From positions 51,539,196 to 51,603,195 of the forward strand of contig CM061063.1 in the NCBI GenBank assembly GCA_030762895.1: 64,000 bases of DNA. Direction: 5' to 3'. The stretch is from Sophora flavescens (Eukaryota; Streptophyta; Magnoliopsida; Fabales; Fabaceae). The position numbers and the translations under genes are program-made. Numbering within the stretch: position 1 is the first letter of the stretch; every line of letters starts with the position of its first letter. Of this stretch, positions 22,425 through 33,012 are shown piece after piece. The notes beneath the pieces were generated by a model. It was not told the origin of the DNA, did not search any database, and worked only from the letters and a program-made list of their open reading frames with translations.

Positions 22425-23650
22425 AATTTGGATTTAATTGTCCTCAAGCAACATTTTGAGTTTAAGCTCTTCTATTTATGCTGCGTTCTTTTTTATAGAG
22501 TGACACCGCGTCACGGCCGTGATGGCCATCACAGCCAGGTCATGACCAATTCTGCCAAGGGCGCGCATTCAAATTCTGGTCCGTCACGACCGTGATGCCT
22601 ATCATGGCCAGGCCGTGATCGCTTCTGTCCATGGTTGCTGATCTGTCACGGCCGTGACCTTCATCATGGCTAGGTCGTGATCAATTCTGACTTCCTGGGT
22701 CTCCTCATCACGCCCGTGATGAGTATCACGGCTGGGCCGTGATCCTTTCTAACTTTCATGGGTAGCTCATCACGGCTGTGACCAGTGTCACGGCCTGGGC
22801 GTGATGGCTTATGCTTTTAGTGTCCTTCCCTTTTTGCTCTTCTTATTATCCTAAAAACATGAAATAGCAGTAAATGCTTTATTTGACGCAAAATCAACTA
22901 AAATACCCCGGCAACGGCACCAATTTTGACACGCTGTCGCACACGGGTCAAAAAGCGAGTGGTTTACAAAAAACTATAGTTAGGGCGCGACAACTCGAGT
23001 ATCGTCTCTCAATGACTCTTGGATTGTTATTAACCTATTAATCGGTTTTTTTTTTGGGGGTTGAAGATTGAAATTTGATTGAGAAAACAGAGCAATTAAG
23101 TGGTAATCAATAAGCTAAAAACAATTAATCTATTATTTCGGTTTCCCACTATCATGGATTCATATAATTTCCATGCCCTAAGAAGATTCTAATCCCTTTT
23201 CGATTGTAGCAACAATTAACAAGCGAAATTGACACTACGAGATATATGTTCCCAATTCCCGAATTAAGCAAACGGGTTGAAGCACTCATGAATTAAGCAA
23301 ACACGATTGAACACACACGAATTAAGTAAACGCGATTAGGTATAGGAACATAGAATCACCGAAATAAATCAACAACTATTCTATACAACCTGAATTAAGC
23401 AAACAAGACATATAGGATAGTATTGAAAGGAAGAAGCAAATTGATCCGGGAATTACAGAATCTCAAGTGTCGGCGGAGACCGATTATAGCAGATTAATCC
23501 AAGGGGATTAGTTCTCCATCAAAAACATAACAAAAATCCTAAAAACAAATTGTAAATAGTGAAAATTCCTTCTCTTCTGTGTCTGCTACGTTCTTTTTTA
23601 TAGAGTGGCCGTGCGTCCTGGCCGTTAGTTGACAAGATTTCAAAAACTAG
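22425..23650 (-). mobile_element. Remnant of a Ty3-type LTR element inside the CACTA 5' intron
   Basis: On the minus strand an LTR-like segment (about 23640 to 22930) with a TATAAAAAAG box ends in GTGTCA. After a few bases comes TGGTGCCGTTGCCGGGG (22910-22926), the kind of primer-site sequence seen next to Athila/Tat-type LTRs. Then follows a leader with the palindromic modules of 22510-22815. Near 22425-22450 TTGAGGACAATTAAATCC and AAATTTGGGTG resemble the polypurine region of the same group. The LTR part contains short direct repeats of GAATTAAGCAAAC. No gag or pol is present and no target duplication was found, so limits are approximate. Confidence 0.5.
22510..22815. repeat. Array of five 46-bp palindromic modules
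   Basis: Five modules start at 22511, 22584, 22646, 22708 and 22770 (spacing 73, 62, 62, 62). Each opens with TCACGGCCGTGA or a near version (a 12-bp perfect palindrome in the first), then has a central dyad around ATCACGGCCAGGCCGTGA and ends ...TTCTG. The same module occurs twice, also 73 bp apart, in the solo LTR at 40350 and 40423. Confidence 0.9.
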
Positions 23651-23743
23651 TTTTCAATTAGGATTTCTAAAACTAGTTTTCAATCTCCCGTATTGTCCTT
23701 ATATTGGATATATGTTTTGTATATCTACAGAACCTATCTAGTT

Positions 23744-26700
23744 ATGGATCGTAGTTGGATGGTTTGTAAGCACACTAGTGCTGAGTATTTGAAGGGGGTG
23801 GGAGAATTTATAGAATTTGCTCAAAGGAATGTTCCTAATAGTAATGGAATGTTTTGTTGTCCTTGTGTCAAGTGTTTGAATACGAGGAAATGTACGGTGA
23901 AGGATATACGTACTCATTTGATTTATGAAGGGATTTGCTTGAGTTATACAAGATGGATATGGCATGGTGATGTGTTGTTGAGTAGTACGGCAAGTGTCTC
24001 CCAAAGTGAAGACATTGACGTAGATATGGAGGATGATCGAGTAGAGGACATGATCCGTGATATTGGACAAGAATCTTTTCATCGAGCTCATGTGTATGAT
24101 AGGTTGTGCGGTGATGCGGATAAGCCTTTATATCCTGGGTGTACTACTCATACACGGTTGTCGGCGGTGCTAAAATTGGTTTGTGTGAAGGCGAGAAATG
24201 GTTGGACCGATAAAGGCTTCACGGAATTGTTTGAAGTGTTGAAAGACTTGCTTCCGGAGGACAACACATTGCCTGACCATAACTACAATGATTGCACATT
24301 GTACACCGGTGTTCATGAAGACAATCACGATTGCCCCAAATGTGGGTTATCACGATACAAAGTGATGGGTGGTGATGATGATGATAATCTTGATGATGTG
24401 AGAAAAAAGGGCCCTCCTGCGAAGGTGTTGTGGTATCTTCCAATAATTCCAAGGTTCAAGCGATTGTTTGCCAATGTGAAAGATGCGAAGAATCTTAGAT
24501 GGGATAATGATGAGAGGAAACATGATGGAAAGGTTCGTCATCCTGCTGATTCTATGCAATGGAAGAATATTGATACTATGTTTCCGGATTTCGCCGATGA
24601 GCCAAGAAACCTAAGGCTTGAAATTGATACGGATGGAATGAATCCTTATGGTAACTTGAGTAGTATTCATAGTTCATGGCCTGTTCTGTCTATAATTTAC
24701 AACCTGCCCCCTTGGTTGTGCATGAAGCGCAAATACATGATGTTGTCTATGATGATTTTGGGCCCAAAGCAACCGGGAAATGACTTAGATGTTTATCTAA
24801 GTCCCTTGATTGAAGACTTGAAAACGCTATGGGTGGAAGGTGTTGATGTAGTTGATGGGTATTCTCATGAGACTTTCAAGCTTCATGCCATGTTATTTTG
24901 CACCATCAACGACTTTCCACCATACGGTAACTTGTCCGGGTACAGTGTCAAGGGGCATAAAGCATGCCCTATATTTGAAGAAGGCACATGCTACACTCAG
25001 TTGCATCATGGAAAGAAGACGATTTACCTGGGCATCGGAGATTTCTTAGACGTGATCACCCATATCGTAAGATGAAAAAAGCTTTTAATGGATGCCAAGA
25101 GACAGAAGAAGCTCCGACGGCCTTAATTGGAGAGCAGGTTTATTAGAGGGTAAAGGGCATCGATGTTATATTCGACAAGTCCAAAAAGAAAGGTAAAGCT
25201 GCTGAGAAAAACATATGGAAGAAGAGGTCGATATTCTTTGATCTTCCATACTGGCGCAAGCTTGATGTCAGACACTGCATCGATGTGATGCATGTGGAGA
25301 AAAATGTGTGTGATAGTGTGGTCGGGACGTTTCTCAACATTCAGGGCAAGACAAAGGATGGTGTGAATGCTCGTCTCGACCTCGTTTCTATGGGTATACG
25401 AGAGCAGTTAGCTCCAGTTGTTGAGGATGGTAAGCGAACTTATTTGCCGCCAGCATGTCATACTTTGTCAAAAAAAAGAGAGACAAAGTTTCTGTGGGTG
25501 TCTTCAGGGCATCAAAGTTCTACATGGTTACTCTTCAAATATGAAGAGACTTGTCTCTATTGATCTTAAATTGGTTGGCTTAAAGTCTCATGATTGTCAC
25601 ATCTTGATGCAACAACTTCTGCCCGTTGCTATTCGTGGTATTGCTCCAAAAAATGTGTGACATGCCATTACTCGGTTGTGATCATTCTTCAATTCTATAT
25701 GTAGCAAAGTCGTTGACCCCCGTATGTTGGATGACTTGGAAGTTAAGGCCACTACAATCTTGTTCCAATTGGAGATGTATTTTCCTCCTTCCTTAATGGT
25801 CCACTTAATTGTTCATTTGGTGAGGGAGATTAGATTATGTGGGCCGGTTTTTCTGAGATGGGTATACCCAGTTGAGCGCTACATGAAGATCTTGAAAGGG
25901 TGCGTGAAGAATCCTCATCGTCCGGAAGCATCTATTGTTCAAAGGTATGTTACAGAAGAAGCTATTGAGTTTTGTTCGGACTACCTTCATAACACGGATC
26001 CTATAGGGGTTCCTAAGCCTCGCCATGATGAGATAAGATGTCAAGGTAAGGGTACACATGGCTTAAGAATTAATAGCAAGGGTCGGGAGGAAGTGCTTCA
26101 AGCACATTTGTATGTATTGAACAACATCGATTTTGTTCAACCTTTCTTATTTGAACATAAAAGAAAAGTCAATCAAGAAAACCCTCGAATGAGCGAAAGG
26201 TGGTTGTTGAACAAGCATAACAAGGCTTTCTTACCATGGTTCAAGGAAGAAATTCTTAAGGATGGTAGTACTGCTTCTGATGACGTAAGATGGCTAGCAC
26301 GTGGGCCTAGCTTCAACGTCATATGTTGGAGCGGATACGACATCAATAACTTTTCCTTTTATACAAAGGAACAAGATAACTAGAGTACCATGCAAAATAG
26401 TGGGGTTATGATCGTGGCCGAAGCAATGCACTTCTGTAGTTCAAAGGACACAAAACCCGTTAAAGCACCAACACCTTACTTTGGATATATTGAAGATATT
26501 TGGGTGCTCGATTACACTAAGCTTACGGTGCCGGTTTTTAAATGTAAGTTGGTTGGTAGTAACGGTAGTGTACAAACCAATGAATTGGGGTTCACATTGG
26601 TAGACCTCAACAAGTTAGGTCATATAAATGAGCCTTTCATAATGGCTTCCCAAGCAAAATAAGTGTTCTACATCACTGATCCTTCTAACAAAAGGTTGTC

Positions 26701-26875
26701 CGTGGTTCTCCAAGGAAAAAGCATGTATAATGGTAGTGATGAAAATCAAGATTCAAATCTTGATATTCCCGAGACTCCTTCTTTTTCAACAAACATGCCT
26801 ACTATAATCGAGGAGACACAGGTGGACGATGTACATGCCACTCGTGATGATCATCACGAAGGGATATTGATATAG
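23744..26875 (+). pseudogene. CACTA tnp2-type transposase, broken by stops and two frame changes
   Basis: The ATG at 23744 (MDRSWMVCKH) opens the transposase-associated domain (residues 1-76, with CCPCVKCLN). A Cys-rich patch follows at about residues 185-205 (DCTLYTG...CPKCGLSRYK), then the tnp2 core from about 24460 (DTDGMNPYGNLS, LPPWLCMK, PGNDLDVYL, INDFPPYGNLSGYSVKGHKA). After that core one expected Cys is Phe (CPIF). The frame shifts near 25030 and back near 25490. Stops follow at 25561, 25658, 25679, 26381 and 26660. C-terminal pieces match DUF4218 (about 25770-26000, PVERYMKILKGCVKNPHRPEA) and DUF4216 (about 26460-26660, YFGYIEDIWVLDYTKLTVPVFKCKL). Intact enzymes cut and join the CACTA ends in the nucleus. 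The initiation site is supported by an acceptor 13 bases upstream. It is clearly a dead copy. Confidence 0.93.
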
Positions 26876-26979
26876 GTAGTTTAAACTTAGTATACATTTA
26901 TTTTTATTTATATTTCTGTATTTATTTTTAGTTATAACCTATTTTAATAAATATATATTGTTTCTGAACAGGCATACAT

Positions 26980-29947
26980 ATGGATCGGTCGGATGGCCCA
27001 CATGCACGGGAGGACACTATGGGGCCTACGCAGGACCCGATCGCGCCTACGCCTGATTCTAGTGTAAGTTTACATGTTATATACTATCTTTAGTCCTTCT
27101 TTTTAATGTAAGTTTATAATGTTACAACCCTTTATTTTATCATTTTTTTTGTCCATACAGACATCACAGGCTCAGAGGAAACGGGGTAGAGGAGCCACGA
27201 CTTTGAAGAAACTAGAGAAGTCCAGGCAAAGCGGACAGAAGCTTGAGGTGTCCTTCGATGCTAATCTAAATCCCCAGGGACCCCGTGCTAAAGAATTTAA
27301 AAAGTGGGTGTTTCTACAAGCGAAGCAGCACGTTAGCATCAACTACAACCATTGGAATGACGTTCCACAAAACGTTAAGGATCAGATTTGGGAGGCTATC
27401 ACGGTATTTTACCTTTATATTCTTTTGATTTACATTAGTAGATAATTATCCGAGTTATAATCCATCCATTTGTTATGTATTTAATGTGTAGGTAGCTTGG
27501 ACTGTGCCGAATCACGAGGATCATCGTATGAAATGTCTGAAAATGGCATCAAAGCGTTGGAAGGGTTCAAGCATGATCTTACCAGGTACTATGTATCTAG
27601 TAAGAAGCGGCTTGATAAGATGTTCTCGGATTATCCCTGGATTGATCAGGATACTTGGGATATGTTTACTAGGAGTCGACAGGATGAAGAATTTCAGGTT
27701 CGTTGATTAAGTCAATTTTGTATGCTTCTTATAGATCATTTAACTGTATTTAATTATGTTTTTTTTAATAGGCTAAGGTAGAGAAGGGTCGGCAGAATCA
27801 GGCGAAGAACGTCCACCGCCACACCATGTCTCAGGGTGGGTACGAGACTCGGATCGAGGAGATGATGACGGATAGGCTGAGGGTGAAGCAGGAAGAGCAC
27901 TCTGCTAGGATATAAAGAGGCGAGTTGCCTGAGGGCACACCATTAAGTCCTCCGTCGGACATCGACCGCGAGGATGTCTGGTTAGCCGGCCGCATGACAA
28001 AGACGGGATCTTTTAAAGTTGATGCCACTCACGAAGTGGCAGATAAGATTGTAAGTAAATAATTAACTTCATTTCAATTGATATTTGTATAGATATTTTA
28101 ACACTTTTCATTTGCACGTTTTTTCATTTTTTCATTGTAGATGGATCTTAAAGCACAATCCTCCCAGGGCTCATTCATCCCTTCTGGACGGCGGGACGTC
28201 TTGATGATTGCTCTAGGCAAGAAAGACCATCCTGGTCGAGTTATCGGTGTTCTTGGGAACGTGACCATCAAAGAATATTATGGCAAGTCTGCTTCACGAA
28301 AGCGGGTGGTCGATGAAGCATCAATTTTGGATGACATGACTCAACAGCTCATCTCTAACCCTGCTATTACAACGCATCTGATGAAAAGCTTACTATCCAA
28401 CCTTGAATTCAAGCAGGCGCTTGCTAGAGAGCTTTCCTCCGCCAGTTCATCCCACGACACCGCAGGACATGCCAACCCTTCACATGTGAGCACAAAAGAG
28501 AGTTATAGTAGGGCACATGTGGAGGACGATGAGTTGGCAGCTAGGGAGCGGGAGTTGGAAGTCCAACGCCATGAGCTTGAGTTGGAAATGAAAAGACGTG
28601 AGCTTGAGTTGGACTTCAAACGACGTGAGCTCGAAATGTTAACAAAGGTATGTATTCATTATTAATGTCCAAATTAGTCAAATAATTACTTGTGTTTTTT
28701 TAATTATCAACAACTTATCTCTTTTATTTTTCCTAAATTGAAGGCCAAGTCGATGTCGGTGTCGCTGTCACCTGTCACTCGTTTGTTCTCACTTGGTGAG
28801 GATTATGCGTTTGATATTTTGAATGTCCATTGGAGCACGATGGATGGGTGGCACGCACAAATCAACAGAGGATATTTTCCTTCTGTGGTGAAGATCTCAG
28901 GCACGCCTACAGAGATAACGTGTGGATGGCCAGCACGGTTTTGATTCTCTGGTGCACGTAAGTTAATTTTAATTTTACAACTTATTTATTTTTGGTATGT
29001 TTCCATTTAATAATTTATTTTAATTTCAATATATATATTATGTAACTAACATCCACACCTTTTCATATCTTAGGTATCTCCATCGTCTTCAGCTTGATAA
29101 GGGCGTTGCATCAGTTTACGGCTTCTTAGATCCGTCAATCCTTATGCCCCAATTCTTTGTTGGCGATGCATTTAGTAAATACATAGGGAACTTGATGGGA
29201 GACAATCGATGCTCATTATATCTGGCTCCCTACTGTATGAATAACCATTGGCAGTTTTCCTACATCACCCGTCAGGCATACTGTCATATTCTTATGTTCT
29301 CTCCACCAAAACCCGCCACAGGAGGTGGTGGAAGCTGTAAATACGTAAGTAACTAATCTTAAATTCAATTTAAGTTTTAGTATCAGTTGTTTTTAGTTTA
29401 TTACACACATGATATATGAATTTGTTAATTGACATGATTATTTGTTTATGATAGCGCGCTGAAGGCGAGTAGCATAAGTTGCGCCAACGGGAGAAGTAGG
29501 ACTTCTAAGGCTAAAGGAAATCTTGAATGGATCGTCCTCAAGGTTTGGTAGTTTATTTATTAAATAATTAATATTATAATTACTAATTTATATGTATATT
29601 TAACTGACATTGAAATTAATTTTGTTTGTAGTCTCGATTTCAACCTGACGGGTGGTCGTGCGGCTATTATGTGATGCTTCATATGCTGAACATAGTCTCT
29701 GCATCTATTACAGATGGACAGAAGAAGGTAATATTTAAACAACTTGTTAAATTATATATTATAGTTTTGGTGATGACTTGCGTTAATGTTATTGTTTTTA
29801 TTTGAACGTGTGTAGGCATTTAACGACCAATCGCCTCTTCAAAAAGATGAGTTTAGAGACTTGAGGATGCGCTTAGCAGAATTCTTCTTCAAGTATGCGG
29901 CTGAAAAAGGAATTGACAAGATACCTCCGCAATACTTAGATGAATAG
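26980..29947 (+). pseudogene. CACTA second gene: plant transposase (PF03004-like) plus Ulp1-like protease, multi-exon
   Basis: Exons inferred from splice signals: 26980-27063, 27161-27403, 27492-27697, 27772-28050, 28141-28647, 28744 to about 28960, about 29074-29344, about 29455-29540, about 29632-29727 and about 29817-29947. The early exons (LEVSFDANLNPQGPRAKEFK, WVFLQAKQHVSINYNHW, DIDREDVWLAGRMTKTGSF) resemble the plant transposase_24 family. 28530-28640 encodes a charged coiled coil (repeats of RRELELD). The late exons look like a C48/Ulp1 peptidase: VYGFLDPSILM, YLAPYCMNNHWQF with the His, and QPDGWSCGYYVMLHML with the Cys. The expected Asp after the HW strand is not seen. Defects are a frameshift near 27565, a stop at 27913-27915 and a stop near 28942. 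Protein and terminal repeats would act together in transposition. Confidence 0.8.
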
Positions 29948-29980
29948 TTTTTTGTTAGACTTTAGAAACTAATTAATAAC

Positions 29981-29983
<3 letters not shown>

Positions 29984-30037
<54 letters not shown>
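29984..30037. repeat. (AT)n microsatellite 1
   Basis: About 54 bp of pure AT dinucleotides directly downstream of the second CACTA gene. Confidence 0.98.
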
Positions 30038-30038
<1 letters not shown>

Positions 30039-30077
30039 TTAGATTGGTAGTTTTGTTTTTAGACATTAGAGACTAAA

Positions 30078-30079
<2 letters not shown>

Positions 30080-30136
<57 letters not shown>
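30080..30136. repeat. (AT)n microsatellite 2
   Basis: A second AT tract of about 57 bp. The text before each tract is similar (TAGTTTTTTGTTAGACTTTAGAAACTAA and TAGTTTTGTTTTTAGACATTAGAGACTAAA in full), so tract plus leader were probably duplicated in tandem. Confidence 0.9.
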
Positions 30137-30137
<1 letters not shown>

Positions 30138-30351
30138 TTGTAGATAGTTATGTTTTTCCTATACATGGGTTTTGGTTTTAAGTCCCCCCATTGTTCCTTT
30201 GTACATTTCTTTTCTTTTTGTTAATATTGAAATTTAAGGGTAGTGTTTGCAATTCTGTAATGTGTGTGATATTGTGTTACTGGGATATTTACTGAATGCA
30301 GGGATAGCTGAGGGGAGTGATATTTTAAAAATGAATTTTAAAAAAAAATCA
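30138..30351. other. CACTA 3' flank before the right subterminal repeats
   Basis: Noncoding, probably the transcript 3' end region of the second gene. No terminator or poly(A) signal could be assigned with confidence. Confidence 0.4.
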
Positions 30352-30640
30352 ATTAACGTCAGTTGTATCAAACAACTGACGTTAAAAGTATTTTATAACA
30401 CTATTAAAGTCAGTTGTATTAGGGAACTGACGTCAAAATAAAACCTTTAACGTCAGTTCTTTAACACAACTGACGTTAGTTTGAACAACAATAACGTCAG
30501 CTGTGTTAAAGAACTGACATTAATAGTTTTATATTTAACGTCAGTTGTTTAAACAACTGACGTTAAAATAATAACTATTAACGTCAGCTGTATTTACGTC
30601 AGACAATATTCTGACGTATAAAATCAATCTTAACTGACGT
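30352..30640. repeat. CACTA subterminal repeats, right block
   Basis: Five to six facing pairs such as TTAACGTCAGTTGT...ACAACTGACGTTAA with loops of a few bases. Single-base variants include CAGCTG and GACATT. The outermost copy merges into the terminal inverted repeat. The motif equals that at 20326-20520 and 21425-21535. Confidence 0.9.
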
Positions 30641-30663
30641 AAAAAGAACTTATTGTACTAGTG
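30639..30663 (-). repeat. CACTA terminal inverted repeat, right
   Basis: The complement begins CACTAGTACAATAAGTTC and ends TTTTTAC. It differs from the left copy at two positions. Confidence 0.95.
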
Positions 30664-30666
30664 AAC
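30664..30666 (+). repeat. Target site duplication AAC, right of the CACTA element
   Basis: Follows CTAGTG and continues into TCATCACCAATAATAAATTTC, the same as the unit-B empty site. Confidence 0.95.
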
Positions 30667-31985
30667 TCATCACCAATAATAAATTTCAAGTATCAAGTAA
30701 TAGGGGGATAACTAAGTCAAACTCGAGTCAGTCTCAAAGCAACATCAACGTTATCATATTTAACCACAAATAAATGGGTGATAAACTGACAGAAACAGAA
30801 TAGATAGTGATGTTATGAAATTAGAAATTAAAGCCAACCAACAGGTCTTTCAAAATCAAAGACTCTCACGAACAATTTTATTTTCCTTTTAATTTTATTT
30901 ATTTATTTTTTGTCAACCAAAACTGCAAACACAGTAAAGCAGTTTTACCTATTATGGTCGTGCCAAATCAGTGGGCCTCACAACCATCCTCTGTTTAATT
31001 TTAGCATCAATGAGGTGAATCCTGAAGAAGCAAATTTTGAAATAAATATCTAGAGGGATATTACATAGGGAAAAAAATTTACAAAATGAAAGTATTACTA
31101 TTTCATATTGCATAGACATTACAATGTACAGTCTCAAACATTCTGCTTAAAAACATGTGACCAATAGATTGTTTGGTCCACCGCAAGGTTCTGGTGCAAA
31201 GAGAGCAGAAGGAATCTTTTTTTATTTATTTATATAAATCAGATAAGGTTCAGATAATGATGATGTCGTGTTCTTCAAGGTAGTCGATGATGCTTCTCAT
31301 AGTTGTAGAGTGATGGTTGGATTGGAAAACAATTATGAATAATCAAAGAGAATAATGGGAATAAAAGTTGAATAAAAAATAAGAAGAGAAGAAAGACCGG
31401 AATGGAGAAGAAGGCGATGTCGACAGAGCAATCTTCATGTACTAACGCCTTTGTTGTTGTTGTTGTTTTCATTAATGTTTCTCTTAAAGGCTTCTTTCCT
31501 GACTCCCCTTTCTCCACACATAAAATCGAGGTTTGCAGATTCACCGAGAAGCATTTTCTCCGACCATCAGTTGCACTAACGCAAAGAAGAGAGAAGAACA
31601 AAATGAGATAGAGAAGAACAAACTTTCATCTGAAAAATGTCAATTCTCAACCAAAACATAAAAAACACAAACTCCTCCAAAATAATTCATGAAACAAATA
31701 AAAATGACAATAAAAATGGCACGGTTGCTTTCCTAAGAACCCAAAAGAAAAAAAAGACCATGAAAATCATAAGAAGATGCTTCAAAGTGAGGTTCACCTT
31801 CTAATAATTTTCTGCAGCTGGACTTTCACAATCACAATCAAGTTCAACCACCTGCACTTTCTTCCCAAAACCTCTAATAATTATAGTTTCACTTTCCCTG
31901 TCAACAAAGAACAATCTTTCCAGAAAAAATAAAAAAAGATAGAGAAGATGTGGAATCATAGTAAGGGTTTCGGGAAAATACATAT
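30667..31985. other. Unit A, last part upstream of the LIFEGUARD fragment
   Basis: Matches unit B 45340-46709. An exon-like ATG at 31402 (MEKKAMSTEQSSCTNAF) gives 69 codons here, but the unit-B copy has a stop after about 40 codons and no family was recognised. No other coding or RNA signal was found. Confidence 0.4.
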
Positions 31986-32288
31986 ATGGAGAGCAGGGTG
32001 GTGAGGTTTCTGTACCCATTGATGCTTGAAAGATCCAAACTGCAGTGGTCCTTCATCCCTAAAGTCTACTCCATCATCTGCTTCCAGTTGTTCACCACCA
32101 TTGCCATTGATTCCTTCGTCGTAACCGTTCGCTCTGTCGCCAACTTCTTCGCCAATACCTCTGCTGGATTAGCCCTCTTCATCTGCCTCATATTCATCCC
32201 TTTCATCAGGACGTCTCCTCAACTCATTTACCGCTGCCGCCACCGCCTCCGCCTTTGCCGCTGGATGAAACAGAGAAGTCAAAGTTAA
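31986..32288 (+). pseudogene. LIFEGUARD (BAX-inhibitor-1 family) N-terminal exon fragment, copy A
   Basis: The 100-codon frame starts MESRVVRFLYPLMLERSKLQ and reads WSFIPKVYSIICFQLFTTIA, then ANTSAGLALFICLIFIPFI. This matches the N-terminal part of plant LIFEGUARD proteins, including the first transmembrane helix and the start of the second. These proteins have about 240 residues and seven membrane helices, and act in ER or Golgi membranes in cell-death control and calcium balance. After FIPFI the homology stops and an unrelated basic tail (RCRHRLRLCRWMKQ) leads to the stop codon. The other helices are missing, so it is a captured or truncated 5' exon. It differs from copy B at about seven residues. 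Confidence 0.75.
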
Positions 32289-32555
32289 TAAAAGAGGAAG
32301 AAAAGAATGAAAGAAAGAATGAGAGTTGAGAGAATGAGAGCGGTTCCCTTTAAATTTAAAAATCCATTTTGCACGGAAAAGATAAGTGCTACCCATAATG
32401 AATTTTTTGTAACTGCTTCGTTTCTGTGAATTTTATGTAATCGTTACCGCATGATGTGATTTTAATATATAGTCAATAAGGGTATTTTTGGCATTTTAAA
32501 ATGTTCCAACCAAATTTTTGAATTTTTTTAACTTTAACATTATCTATTAGTATAG
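32289..32555. other. End of unit A
   Basis: Noncoding. The last 100 bp (AATAAGGGTATTTTTGGCAT...AACTTTAACATTATC) are a copy of the dispersed short repeat also seen near 5090 and 8515. It ends at the junction with unit B. Confidence 0.5.
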
Positions 32556-33007
32556 ATTATTTTATATTATTTTACTAAATGGCATAATATTAAGAATTTA
32601 ATAAAAAATTATAATTCACCTTGTTATCAATTAGACGTATAGATATAATTGATTGTTCATTCTTCCATATTTTCCATATTTTTTCAATGTTTTCCTGTTA
32701 TAATTTTTGTGTTGAATTATTGATAAATTGATAACAAAAAAGTCAAAAATGAATTTGCAACTTATAAATTATTTGTTTGTCAAAAGAGATAAATAAATTA
32801 ACTTCACTCCCTTTCTAACCATTCAAATGTAGCAGGACTCTAGGTAAAACATTTTACTTTTCTTTTTTGGAGTGATTTATCTCGTTGGATATGAATCAAA
32901 AATTCTTCACCTAAGTTGGTCGAGATCTTTGTTTCAACAGGACCTTTTAAAACCAGTAGCGAGAGTAAAATATCTCTGAATGAAGCTCCAGGCACGTTAA
33001 GTTGTTG

Positions 33008-33012
33008 TTAAG
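33008..33012 (+). repeat. Target site duplication TTAAG, left
   Basis: TTAAG precedes TGTTCCTG and recurs at 43152-43156. The unit-A empty site (8992-8996) has one copy. Confidence 0.95.

Larger units (their letters stand above)
20280..30663 (+). mobile_element. CACTA (En/Spm-type) DNA transposon, near complete but coding-defective
   Basis: The 10,384-bp element has terminal inverted repeats starting CACTAGTRCAATAAGT, a 3-bp target duplication, subterminal palindromic repeats and two plus-strand genes: a tnp2-type transposase and a second gene ending in a Ulp1-like protease domain. Both genes have stops or frameshifts, so it probably needs help from another copy. It also contains a gypsy LTR remnant upstream of the transposase. 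The boundaries are proved by the empty site in unit B. Confidence 0.97.
8540..32555. repeat. Tandem duplication unit A (interrupted by two transposons)
   Basis: Once the insertions at 10380-19470 and 20280-30663 are removed, the unit is about 4.5 kb and matches unit B (32556-47243, itself interrupted) base for base with scattered differences and small indels. Its three pieces are 8540-10379, 19476-20279 and 30667-32555. At the junction 32549-32558 the end of A (TATAGATT) runs straight into the start of B (ATTATTTTATATT), sharing only ATT. The unit carries the LIFEGUARD exon fragment and otherwise little coding signal. Confidence 0.95.

Noticed and set aside
31402..31611. 69-codon plus-strand ORF with a plausible start
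   Set aside because: The copy in unit B has an early stop and no family was recognised, so it is mentioned only under the noncoding stretch.
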